From positions 1-39,428 of the forward strand of contig JAZQHB010000046.1 of assembly GCA_045540355.1 (NCBI GenBank): a stretch of 39,428 nucleotides of DNA, written 5' to 3'. This document shows, in pieces, positions 16,790 through 24,081 of the stretch. This stretch comes from RGIG2945 sp045540355 (GTDB lineage Bacteria; Bacillota; Clostridia; Oscillospirales; Acutalibacteraceae). Position 1 is the stretch's first letter. The number at the start of each line of letters is the position of its first letter. The position numbers and the translations under genes are program-made. Below the pieces are notes generated by a model. That model was given only the letters and a program-made list of their open reading frames with translations, made no database searches and had not been told where the DNA came from.

Positions 16790-17737
16790 CTATATGCACT
16801 CCAAAAGAGATTTTCCGATTGCACTTATAACCGGAACCGTCATAGCATTTCCGGCTTGCGACAATAATTTGCTATTGTTGATTTTCGCCTTTCTCGCTTT
16901 ATCCGCTAATTCCTTTGGAAACCCTTGTAACAATAAAGCTTCATAACCGCTTAATTTCTTTAACCTACCGTCTTTCACATATAGTATCCCATGTCTGCCC
17001 GTTCTCAGTGTCGGAGTTTTTCCTTTGTATATTCTTAAATCACTTTGTCTCCAATCCAGAACTAAATAATCTTCTTTTAATAACTCTTCAAGATTAAATT
17101 TTCCTTTGTTATACTTATTATTTAAATACTTTTGCCAAGTAGGATTTTCAGAATCCAAAATTTCGTTATCTGTATCTATAAGATATTCTCGTATATCCGG
17201 CATTTCTATCGGCTCCGGCCATTTAAACGGCTTTTTCCTTAACTCTTTTTTAACGCCCACAAAATATATTCTTTCTCTAAACTGCGGAACACCATAATTT
17301 TCTGAATTAAGAACTTTATAATCTACACAATAACCGATATTAGAGAGCTCTTCTAAGATTTTTTCTAAAGTTTTACCCTTATCGTGATTTACTAAGCCTT
17401 TAACATTTTCCAAGATGAAGCAAGGTATGTCTTTTTCTGATAAAATTTTAATTAACCCATAAATTATTTGACCTCTGCTATCTGCAAAGCCTTCTCTCTT
17501 GCCAACAATACTAAATGTTTGACATGGAAATCCACCAATCAAAACATCAAACTCAGGAAGAGTTTTTGGGTCAATGTTCATTAAATCTCCATAATTTTTT
17601 TCTTCTTCTCCAAAAAATAATCTATATGTATAATTTGGCACCTCATCTATTTCACTATGAGCCACACATTCAAGGCTATTTTTTATAAGACCTAATCTGC
17701 CGCCGCCTATTCCTGCACAAAAGTCCATAAATTTCAT
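16790..17737 (-). CDS. DNA (cytosine-5-)-methyltransferase, type II R-M system
   Basis: Transfers a methyl group from S-adenosylmethionine to C5 of cytosine in the recognition site. 315 residues with the ordered motifs: I FMDFCAGIGGGRLGL (3-17), IV GGFPCQTFS with catalytic Cys72, VI ENV (110-112), VIII QFRERIYFVG (152-161), a target-recognition domain around 170-260 (LDWRQSDLRIYKGKTPTLR) and X QAGNAMTVPV. All catalytic elements are present, so it should be active. AAAGGAGG precedes the ATG and is embedded in a perfect palindrome. The endonuclease follows at 12 bases; no Vsr gene or controller (C) protein is visible. Recognition sequence not deducible. Confidence 0.95.
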   Translation of the reverse strand: MKFMDFCAGIGGGRLGLIKNSLECVAHSEIDEVPNYTYRLFFGEEEKNYGDLMNIDPKTLPEFDVLIGGFPCQTFSIVGKREGFADSRGQIIYGLIKILSEKDIPCFILENVKGLVNHDKGKTLEKILEELSNIGYCVDYKVLNSENYGVPQFRERIYFVGVKKELRKKPFKWPEPIEMPDIREYLIDTDNEILDSENPTWQKYLNNKYNKGKFNLEELLKEDYLVLDWRQSDLRIYKGKTPTLRTGRHGILYVKDGRLKKLSGYEALLLQGFPKELADKARKAKINNSKLLSQAGNAMTVPVISAIGKSLLECI

Positions 17738-17740
17738 AAC

Positions 17741-17754
17741 GAGGTACCTCCTTT
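17741..17754 (-). promoter_or_regulatory. Palindrome overlapping the methyltransferase ribosome site
   Basis: GAGGTACCTC (17741-17750) is a perfect ten-base palindrome that contains part of the Shine-Dalgarno sequence AAAGGAGG (17747-17754), nine bases before the ATG. It could be an operator for methyltransferase autoregulation or a small RNA hairpin hiding the ribosome site; neither is shown by sequence alone. Confidence 0.4.
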
Positions 17755-17781
17755 ACACATATAAATAGCTTGATTTATTAT

Positions 17782-17809
17782 ATTATAACATTTAATAATA
17801 TAAAATCAA
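17782..17809 (-). promoter_or_regulatory. Promoter of the R-M operon
   Basis: Minus strand TTGATT, 16-base spacer, TATAAT, about 45 bases before the methyltransferase start codon. Confidence 0.55.
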
Positions 17810-17857
17810 CAAATTTGCTTAATAAATGTAAAATGCTAAAAATTTTTGCTTATACTC

Positions 17858-17886
17858 TTGATATTTTTTTATATCTGTGTTATGAT
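17858..17886 (+). promoter_or_regulatory. Promoter of the tRNA-Asp/tRNA-Thr unit
   Basis: TTGATA, 17-base spacer, TATGAT, ending 30 bases before the first tRNA. A TTGACA at 17895 has no usable -10 and was not chosen. Confidence 0.5.
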
Positions 17887-17916
17887 AATCAGCGTTGACA
17901 AATTGAATATGCAAAT

Positions 17917-17993
17917 GGCCCGGTAGTTCAGTTGGTTAGAACGCTAGCCTGTCACGCTAGAGGTCGACGGTTCGAGCCCGTTCCGGGTCGCCA
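17917..17993 (+). tRNA. tRNA-Asp (GTC)
   Basis: A complete cloverleaf with encoded CCA. The acceptor GGCCCGG pairs with CCGGGTC, the anticodon loop CTGTCAC gives GTC, and the T arm contains GGTTCGAGCC. The discriminator base is G73, as expected for tRNA-Asp. In an organism with a nondiscriminating AspRS this is one of two substrates of the aspS product encoded at 31315. Confidence 0.97.
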
Positions 17994-17996
17994 TTT

Positions 17997-18072
17997 GCTG
18001 CTATGGCTCAGGAGGCAGAGCACATCCTTGGTAAGGATGAGGTCACCGGTTCGAATCCGGTTAGCAGCTCCA
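17997..18072 (+). tRNA. tRNA-Thr (GGT)
   Basis: A complete cloverleaf with encoded CCA, three bases after tRNA-Asp. The acceptor GCTGCTA pairs with TAGCAGC, the anticodon stem CATCC/GGATG encloses TTGGTAA (anticodon GGT), and the T arm contains GGTTCGAATCC. Discriminator T73. Confidence 0.96.
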
Positions 18073-18105
18073 AAAAACCTCTTTACGCTTGTAAAGAGGT
18101 TTTTT
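18073..18105 (+). terminator. Intrinsic terminator after the tRNA pair
   Basis: CCTCTTTAC, GCTT, GTAAAGAGG: a nine-base-pair stem extended by six A:T pairs, ending in TTTTTT. It begins immediately after the tRNA-Thr CCA. Confidence 0.92.
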
Positions 18106-18109
18106 AACT

Positions 18110-18264
18110 AAATCCGTCCTTGAGGACGGGATAAATCCATCGATGATGGATGAAATCACTATTGTGATGAAATCCGACTTCGTCGGGTTGTAGACGGATT
18201 TAATTTCATCTGCGAAGCAGATTTCATCCGAGGTGTGCGAGGATTTCATCGTGCGAAGCACGAT
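18110..18264. repeat. Cluster of small hairpins linked by GATTTCATC-type spacers
   Basis: At least six stem-loops in 155 bases: CCGTCC-TTGA-GGACGG (18114), ATCCATC-GAT-GATGGAT (18135), ATCAC-TATT-GTGAT (18155), CCGAC-TTC-GTCGG (18174), ATCTGC-GAA-GCAGAT (18208), ATCGTGC-GAA-GCACGAT (18248). Several are joined by TTTCATC/GAAATC. In addition AAATCCGTC (18110) pairs with GACGGATTT (18193), enclosing three of them as a multi-branch structure. Stems differ in sequence but keep form, unlike CRISPR or simple repeats. No coding potential. Confidence 0.75.
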
Positions 18265-18296
18265 TTCATTTTTTCATAAATTAGTAAGGTGACATT

Positions 18297-19259
18297 ATGA
18301 AATGGTACACAAAACTACTCATTGCCTTTTTTATCATTATTTTTTCTCCTGTAATTCTTTTAGGATTGATATGGGCAGTATTTACATATCTCTTTCAACT
18401 TCCGATTGACAAGAAGCAATATAAGAATTCACTATACTATAAAGAATTCGGCTTACCTTTCAGGTTTTGGAGATTACACTCCCCGGAATATCGTTTCTTT
18501 AACAGCTATAAAAAGAGATGCTTGGATTTGGATTATTTCCGTCAGGAATCAAACGGACTTGAATATTTCATATATGACGGAACGCTGTTTCTTTTTCCTG
18601 ATTTTGACCAAATTGATTTAGATAAAGACAATTTGAATTGGACTGTTGATTATGACGGAGAATGGAAAGATTTTGAGGAATCATACAATGACATTATTTC
18701 TGAACTTGACAAAAATGCAGCTGATTTACCTGTAAAATTACTTGTTGAAAGAAATATGTTTACGATTCTTGATTTGACCGAAGTATCAATTCCCGAGTGT
18801 ATTTTCCTAACCTCAAATTATGAAACATTTTTTGATGACAATGATTCTACTAAACTGCTCAAAATACCTTCAACTGCTCAAGAGCTCTACGATTTGATAA
18901 TCACAACACCTAATCTTTGCGGTGATTTTTCAATTACTGATAACGGCTGTATTCATTGGGAATTTGATGAAGATTTCCTGATTGATATAGATATCAATCC
19001 TCAAGATTGCCTCTTCGGTATCAGCCAAAAAAACGGTAGTAATACTACTCGTGAAATTACTCATTGGCATCCGACTGTTTTTGAAATATATGATGATATT
19101 AAAAAAACAGGAACAATCGGAAATATAACCGTCATTCGTAAATTTATGGGCAGTTCAACGGTTCTTTACAGCGGCACCGAGGCTGATTGTCCGTATGTTC
19201 CCGATAAAAAGATAAAATCAGGTAAAATGCATTACTTAAAGGCAAAAAATAATTTATAG
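18297..19259 (+). CDS. Membrane-anchored protein of unknown function
   Basis: 320 residues. One strong N-terminal span (LLIAFFIIIFSPVILLGLIW) with a short positive stretch before it, then an acidic soluble region of about 280 residues rich in Phe, Tyr and Asp (YDGTLFLFPDFDQIDLDKDN, IHWEFDEDFLIDIDINPQD). No family is recognised and no catalytic motif stands out. Topology (N-terminus inside or out) is uncertain. AAGGTGA is close to the ATG. It begins just after the hairpin cluster and is followed 28 bases later by a small protein that may be its partner. Confidence 0.7.
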   Translation: MKWYTKLLIAFFIIIFSPVILLGLIWAVFTYLFQLPIDKKQYKNSLYYKEFGLPFRFWRLHSPEYRFFNSYKKRCLDLDYFRQESNGLEYFIYDGTLFLFPDFDQIDLDKDNLNWTVDYDGEWKDFEESYNDIISELDKNAADLPVKLLVERNMFTILDLTEVSIPECIFLTSNYETFFDDNDSTKLLKIPSTAQELYDLIITTPNLCGDFSITDNGCIHWEFDEDFLIDIDINPQDCLFGISQKNGSNTTREITHWHPTVFEIYDDIKKTGTIGNITVIRKFMGSSTVLYSGTEADCPYVPDKKIKSGKMHYLKAKNNL

Positions 19260-19284
19260 AGGTAATACTATGACCTATAACTAA
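19258..19284 (+). promoter_or_regulatory. Ribosome site with a five-codon in-frame leader (ATG to TAA)
   Basis: AGAGG (19258-19262) is seven bases before an ATG at 19270 that reads four residues (MTYN) and then TAA, in the same frame as the gene starting at 19288. Either an original start has been interrupted by a nonsense codon, or a mini-leader is used with reinitiation six bases after the ATG-TAA unit. Confidence 0.45.
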
Positions 19285-19287
19285 CTG

Positions 19288-19653
19288 ATGACAGAATCTT
19301 TATCTGCTTTACTTGAAAATGGTGAGGTTCTGAAATTTCCTATTTACGCAACTCTTTTAGAAAAGAAAACTAATTGGTTTGGTTTTTTCGGTTTAACAGA
19401 CAAGCACTTACTTATTGCTCTTCTGAAAGGAAGCTCTAAAGAAATCTGTTGGACAAACCGTATTCCGTTAGACATAAAAACTGTTAAAATTAAAAAAAGT
19501 CTGATACCTCACCAATACAAAATCCGCATTGAATTTAATGAGGGTTTACCGTGCAACTTGCGAGTATCAAAAAAGGTATACGGCATTGAGAGTCAAGAAG
19601 AAAATTTGGATAAATTTATTAAATATATTCAAGGTAAATTAATTACAATATAA
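19288..19653 (+). CDS. Small protein with possible PH-like fold, function unknown
   Basis: 121 residues, no membrane span or signal. Alternating strands such as WFGFFGLTDKHLLIALLKG, RIPLDIKTVKIKKSL and HQYKIRIEFNEGLPCNLRV, followed by a C-terminal helix (ENLDKFIKYIQGKL), resemble bacterial pleckstrin-homology domains; this is fold-level impression only. Its ATG at 19288 has no own Shine-Dalgarno: the good ribosome site belongs to an in-frame ATG at 19270 that meets a stop after four codons, so expression may be low or depend on reinitiation. Lies between an unknown membrane protein and a HAD phosphatase on the same strand. Confidence 0.6.
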   Translation: MTESLSALLENGEVLKFPIYATLLEKKTNWFGFFGLTDKHLLIALLKGSSKEICWTNRIPLDIKTVKIKKSLIPHQYKIRIEFNEGLPCNLRVSKKVYGIESQEENLDKFIKYIQGKLITI

Positions 19654-19673
19654 TCTGTTTTTATGGTGGCAAT

Positions 19674-20342
19674 ATGAACATAAAATCTGCAATTTTTGAT
19701 ATGGACGGGACATTGGTGGATTCTTTGTTTTTCTGGGATGTTTTCTGGGATATTATTTCAAAAAAATATCTCGACGGAAAAAAATTTGCACCTACTCCTG
19801 AAGACGACAAACATATGAGAACTTCACCTTTTGCAAAAGCGATGAATTTGCTTCACGAAAATTACGGTATAGGTAAAAACGGTGAAGATTTGCTTCAGAC
19901 AATGGTTGAGGCTTTAGGTGAATTTTATGCAAAAGATGTTGAACTCAAAGACGGTGTAAAAGAATTTCTTGATTATTTACAAAGTAAGGGCATCAAGATG
20001 TGTATTGCATCGGCAACCTCACCTGACCTCATTAAAGTCGCATTAGAACACTGCGGAATTGATAAGTATTTTTCAAAACTTTTTTCCTGCGGTGAATTGG
20101 GTGTAGGTAAAGACAAACCCGATATTTATATTCTGGCAAAAAATTATTTAGGCACTGAAATCTCCGACACCTGCGTTTTTGAGGATTCACTTGTTGCAAT
20201 CGAAACTGCGGTTAAACTCGGCATGCCGACTGTCGGCATTTACGATAAAAACAATCCGGGTCAGGACAGAATAAAAGAAATCGCAACGGAATATATCGCA
20301 GACGGTGAAACATTACTGAAGTTGGTTGGTGAAATTTTATGA
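19674..20342 (+). CDS. HAD-superfamily hydrolase (beta-phosphoglucomutase-like)
   Basis: A cytoplasmic phosphatase or phosphomutase of 222 residues. Motif I FDMDGTLVDS has nucleophile Asp9 and acid/base Asp11; motif II is the Ser/Thr in CIASATSPD; motif III is the Lys in GKDKPD; motif IV is FEDS. The helical cap between motifs I and II places it in subfamily I (phosphoglycolate phosphatase/beta-PGM type). Substrate cannot be named. A GGTGG precedes the ATG. It overlaps the acetyltransferase by ATGA, so the two are translationally coupled. Confidence 0.9.
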   Translation: MNIKSAIFDMDGTLVDSLFFWDVFWDIISKKYLDGKKFAPTPEDDKHMRTSPFAKAMNLLHENYGIGKNGEDLLQTMVEALGEFYAKDVELKDGVKEFLDYLQSKGIKMCIASATSPDLIKVALEHCGIDKYFSKLFSCGELGVGKDKPDIYILAKNYLGTEISDTCVFEDSLVAIETAVKLGMPTVGIYDKNNPGQDRIKEIATEYIADGETLLKLVGEIL

Positions 20343-20806
20343 TACGCAAAGCAGTTGAAAAGGATATTGACAGAATAAACGAGCTTTTATATCAGGTGCA
20401 AAAGGTTCATTCCGACAAAAGACCTGATATATTTCAAGACGGCAAAAAGAAATATAACTCTGAACAAATTGCTGAAATAATCAAGAATGAAAAAACACCT
20501 GTTTTTGTTGCGGTTGATGATAATGATGCTGTTTTAGGGTATGCTTTCTGTATTTTTGAAGCTGTTGAAAATCACCCGTCACTCACAACAAGAAAGACTT
20601 TATATGTAGACGATTTGTGCGTTGATGAAAATATCAGAGGGCAGAAAATCGGTACAAAGCTTTATGAATATGTGCTTGATTTTGCAAAGAAAAGCGGTTG
20701 CAATAATATAACGCTCAATGTATGGTGTCTGAATGAACCCGCAATGAATTTCTATGAAAAGTGCGGACTTTCTCCCTTGAAAATCACAATGGAACAAAAA
20801 CTGTAA
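20339..20806 (+). CDS. GNAT-family N-acetyltransferase
   Basis: 155 residues with the GNAT fold. Motif A is DDLCVDENIRGQKIGTKLYE with the acetyl-CoA pyrophosphate loop RGQKIG; motif B is LNVWCLNEPAMNFYEKCGL. The N-terminus IRKAVEKDIDRINELLYQVQ is typical. The acceptor is unknown. Its start codon overlaps the HAD gene stop (ATGA), and an intrinsic terminator follows, so it ends this transcription unit. Confidence 0.9.
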   Translation: MIRKAVEKDIDRINELLYQVQKVHSDKRPDIFQDGKKKYNSEQIAEIIKNEKTPVFVAVDDNDAVLGYAFCIFEAVENHPSLTTRKTLYVDDLCVDENIRGQKIGTKLYEYVLDFAKKSGCNNITLNVWCLNEPAMNFYEKCGLSPLKITMEQKL

Positions 20807-20811
20807 TAACG

Positions 20812-20850
20812 AAAAAAGACAGCTTCGCGATTGAAGCTGTCTTTCATTTT
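20812..20850. terminator. Bidirectional terminator between convergent genes
   Basis: AAAGACAGCTTC and GAAGCTGTCTTT form a perfect 12-base-pair stem with a six-base loop. The minus-strand side ends in TTTTTT, serving the ceramidase-like gene; the plus side has a weaker T-tract after CTTT. Confidence 0.85.
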
Positions 20851-20858
20851 GTGAAACT

Positions 20859-22763
20859 TTATTTGATGTTGTCAATCAAGGTCTGGAATGTTTCAACTAT
20901 GTTGGAAGCTGTACCCTTACCTGCGGAAAGTATTTCGTCCATAACTTCGTCATTGCCTGTATTTCCGCCGCCCCAAGCTGTATTATCACCCATCGGGATT
21001 ATATGACCGAAGAAAGCATAATAGGTGTCGGGAACAACATAACCGATATAGTCATTTGCAAAGCACATTGCATACAAATCTATATTTGCAGACAAGTTTT
21101 TCTTGACATAATCAGGCATGGAATCATAGGTCCATTCTTCGCCTGACCATGATTCATCTGCACCTGTTACATCGCCGTGGAAAACTTCGGGATATAACTC
21201 TGCAGGATACAAACCGAATGCCATTCTGTTGCCGAATTCAACATAGCCTACTTCTGAAGGAAGCATAACTTCATCAACACCGTCACCTGATCTGTAGATA
21301 ACATTGTCAACCAACTTCATCTGGCAAGCCAATCGAAGGAGATAGTTGCTTGTTGTAAATGTAATTTCCTGATGCTTTGCATTGATAACGGGAGCAAGCT
21401 CTTCCTCACCGTCAGCCTTAGCTGAGAGAATAAGACTTGAGAAATCATCTGCAAGACCTATCATCTGTCTTACACGACTTTCGATGCCGCTGCGATATTC
21501 TTCATCAATTGTTATATCATAATCATCTATGCGTTCTGCAAGCTCTTCATTGGAGATTACAGATGCACCGTCACTTGCTGAAAGCTGACCTACTGCACCC
21601 TGAACGAAGATGAAGTTATGACCTGCCATCTGGAAATTCTTATCAAGGTAATAAATGTAGTCTGCTGAAACTGCACAATTCTTTGAATTTGCAATTGTGG
21701 GATGACAAGAGATGTTTGCAAGATATGTTTCCTTGCTCTGAGCATTTGTCGGGTCAAAGCGAAGTATGCCTACAGGAGGTACATCTTCCACTTCATAGCG
21801 TTTATCATAAACAAAACCTGAAGCATCAGCAGTATCATAATAAAGCTTACCGGGTTCCATGTTGTTTATTGCAGTCTCAATGGTTTCTGCAGAGGTATCA
21901 ACAAGATTTTCCATGAAAGTATCGTTGTATGTCGGATATTTTTCAGGATTTTCTTTTGCATTTCTGCTTAAACCTGCAATCAAAGCATAGATAAAGGGAG
22001 TGCTTACGCCCTGTGTATCAAGAGCAGTATGAGAATGAGTTGCTGAAATGTTTATGCTGGAAACCTTACCGGATTCAACATAAGGTGTAAGCTTCTCACG
22101 AATTGCTCTGATAGTACCTGAGCCTACACCGATACCGTCAATAACTGCGATTATAACCGCACCTTCACCTGTGCCGTCATCAACTGCAATAACTCTTACT
22201 CTCTGGTCATCAAGAACGCTTTCTGCCGTTGCACCTCTCATGGGCACACCGCCGAAGAATGATGTGATAACCAAGCTGCGACCTACGCTGTATTTTGTCT
22301 CACCTACATCGTCAGGAAGTACAGATGCACTTGCATAGCCTAATTTCCATTCAGCATTTGCCTGTGCCTGAGTCTGATATGTATCTCTGCCGAAATAGAT
22401 ATTTTCTGCTTCTGCGTTGTAATCCTCAATATTTTTCCAATTTACCGGATCTGCAAAAGCGTCAAGAACACCTCTCAAAAGTGCCTGTGTAAGAACATTT
22501 AAAACATTTACACCTAATTTAATAGCGGCTGATTCAAAACCCCTTTTGTCATATTCTGCTTTGAAATCTTTGAAATCCAAATCAAAATCTTCAAGTGCGA
22601 CAGTTATGTTTTCATGAATACTTGCAAGGATTTTCGGGATGCTTGAAATAGTAAGTATGCGGGGAGCATTAGCTGTTTCCTGCTCTGCACTTACAGCAAA
22701 TGTCGGCAACGCACAACTCAAAACTAATACAAGAGCCAAAAATACTGATAAAACTTTTTTCAT
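20859..22763 (-). CDS. Secreted neutral/alkaline ceramidase-like hydrolase
   Basis: 634 residues with an N-terminal signal peptide (hydrophobic core VLSVFLALVLVLSCALP, likely cleavage after TFAVSA). It resembles the neutral/alkaline ceramidase N-terminal domain (PF04734): NISATHSHTA supplies the zinc HxH pair, NISCHPTI another histidine, and VSADYIYYL the conserved SADY segment. Neutral ceramidases hydrolyse the amide of ceramides; bacterial relatives include enzymes of unproven substrate. Start at 22763 rather than the ATG at 22769, because the AAAGGAGG at 22771-22778 lies one base before the first ATG but seven before the second. Follows the alkaline phosphatase gene in the same direction, so both are probably secreted together. 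Confidence 0.78.
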   Translation of the reverse strand: MKKVLSVFLALVLVLSCALPTFAVSAEQETANAPRILTISSIPKILASIHENITVALEDFDLDFKDFKAEYDKRGFESAAIKLGVNVLNVLTQALLRGVLDAFADPVNWKNIEDYNAEAENIYFGRDTYQTQAQANAEWKLGYASASVLPDDVGETKYSVGRSLVITSFFGGVPMRGATAESVLDDQRVRVIAVDDGTGEGAVIIAVIDGIGVGSGTIRAIREKLTPYVESGKVSSINISATHSHTALDTQGVSTPFIYALIAGLSRNAKENPEKYPTYNDTFMENLVDTSAETIETAINNMEPGKLYYDTADASGFVYDKRYEVEDVPPVGILRFDPTNAQSKETYLANISCHPTIANSKNCAVSADYIYYLDKNFQMAGHNFIFVQGAVGQLSASDGASVISNEELAERIDDYDITIDEEYRSGIESRVRQMIGLADDFSSLILSAKADGEEELAPVINAKHQEITFTTSNYLLRLACQMKLVDNVIYRSGDGVDEVMLPSEVGYVEFGNRMAFGLYPAELYPEVFHGDVTGADESWSGEEWTYDSMPDYVKKNLSANIDLYAMCFANDYIGYVVPDTYYAFFGHIIPMGDNTAWGGGNTGNDEVMDEILSAGKGTASNIVETFQTLIDNIK

Positions 22764-22807
22764 TTTCATTCCTCCTTTGATTTAATTCTTATGTTTTCTG
22801 TTGTAAA

Positions 22808-23971
22808 TTATTTAAACCAACTTCCAATCCATTCCTTGAGGAATCCCTGAAATGTTTCAATAAGAGGTGTGCATACGGGGAATGTACCAACCTCTGCACC
22901 AAGGCAAAGACCAAGCTGAGCACCTACGGAGCGGTTTTCTACTGCCCAACCGTCTACAAATCCCGCTTCATCATCGGAAACAAGGAGAGGAACATTTCTG
23001 TCTGTGTGGCTGCCTGAGAGACATACATACTTATCAAGCTCTGCATCATAAGTTACCTTACCTGTTTCGTGGTCTGCTGTAACAACAACGAGTGTATCGC
23101 CGTCTTTTTCTGCATAATCAAGTGCGTAGCCGATAGCTTTGTCAAGTTCTGCAACATGTTTTATTGCATTATCTATATCCTTGTTATGAGAATGTTTGTC
23201 AATGTGTGCACCTTCAACCATAAGGAAGAATCCGTCTGCATCGTCATCAAGCAAATCAATTGCTTTAACTGTCATTTCTTCGATTGTGGGAGTAACACCG
23301 GGATTTTTGAGATTTTGGAAATCATCCCAGCTGAACTGACCGTATGATTTTTCACTTGATTTAAGAGCTTCCATTTCGTCAACAGTTTTTACGATTGTCT
23401 TATCGTAGCTTGCAAGAGTTTTGTCTGATGCACCGCAAGCTGCACCCCAGATAAGATCAAAATCAGATTCTATCTGCTGTTTGAAGATTTTCTCAGCATC
23501 GCTTCTGCTTGCAGTATGTGCTGTAAATGATGAGGGAGTTGCACCTGTTGTCTGGTCAGTTGTAACAACACCTGCTGCTTTGCCCATTTCCTTTGCAAGC
23601 TCTGCAAGAGTTTTGGGGCTTACAAGACTGTGAGTTGTATCAAAAGGTGTAACCGCAACATTGCCGTTACCTGTTCTGATACCTGTAGCTAAAGCAGTAC
23701 CGCCTGCAGCACTGTCGGTTGTTTCACCAATCCAGTTATCTGTCATTGACTGACCTCTTACTTCCATTGTTTCCATCTGAAGTGAGATTCCTAATTCTTT
23801 CTTTGTTGCTTTGAGGTGATTTTCACCCATGCCGTCACCGATAAAAAGAATTACATTGTCATAAACTTTGTATTCCTCTGCGTTAACAGGCTCACCGATG
23901 CAGAACCAACCTGCACACAGCAAGGAAAGGGAAACTAACCATGAAATAATTTTGTTGATAATCGGGAACAT
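22808..23971 (-). CDS. Secreted alkaline phosphatase (PhoA family)
   Basis: 387 residues with a signal peptide (span at about 8-25, likely cut after VNA). Metal and catalytic residues are in place: Asp46 in FIGDGMG, Ser87 nucleophile in TTDSAAGGTALATG, the EGAHIDKHSHNKD zinc ligand block, TADHETG, and the C-terminal His in GSHTD. It releases phosphate from monoesters outside the membrane. AGGAGG precedes the ATG, and a promoter with TTTACA/TATAAT lies just upstream. No Pho box was identified. The ceramidase-like gene follows 44 bases later, suggesting coordinated attack on a phosphorylated lipid or simply co-secreted hydrolases. Confidence 0.93.
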   Translation of the reverse strand: MFPIINKIISWLVSLSLLCAGWFCIGEPVNAEEYKVYDNVILFIGDGMGENHLKATKKELGISLQMETMEVRGQSMTDNWIGETTDSAAGGTALATGIRTGNGNVAVTPFDTTHSLVSPKTLAELAKEMGKAAGVVTTDQTTGATPSSFTAHTASRSDAEKIFKQQIESDFDLIWGAACGASDKTLASYDKTIVKTVDEMEALKSSEKSYGQFSWDDFQNLKNPGVTPTIEEMTVKAIDLLDDDADGFFLMVEGAHIDKHSHNKDIDNAIKHVAELDKAIGYALDYAEKDGDTLVVVTADHETGKVTYDAELDKYVCLSGSHTDRNVPLLVSDDEAGFVDGWAVENRSVGAQLGLCLGAEVGTFPVCTPLIETFQGFLKEWIGSWFK

Positions 23972-24003
23972 ATTTGTACCTCCTAAATAAAAACTTACAT
24001 CTT

Positions 24004-24031
24004 ATTATACCATTTTTATTGAATTTGTAAA
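24004..24031 (-). promoter_or_regulatory. Promoter of the phosphatase-ceramidase operon
   Basis: Minus strand TTTACA, 16-base spacer, TATAAT preceded by TGG (extended -10), about 33 bases before the alkaline phosphatase start. Confidence 0.65.
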
Positions 24032-24081
24032 TAGTTTTTTTGAATTTCACCGACAAATTTATGCAGAAAATCTTTATCAAA

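Noticed and set aside
17895..17900. TTGACA as the -35 of the tRNA promoter
   Set aside because: A -10 at normal spacing would fall inside the tRNA; TTGATA-17-TATGAT just upstream fits better.
17917..18072. tRNA-linked attachment site for a genomic island
   Set aside because: No integrase gene and no repeated copy of a tRNA 3' end could be found in the window.
18110..18264. Possible CRISPR array
   Set aside because: Units are imperfect, stems differ, spacing is irregular and there are no cas genes. They are hairpins, not identical repeats with unique spacers.
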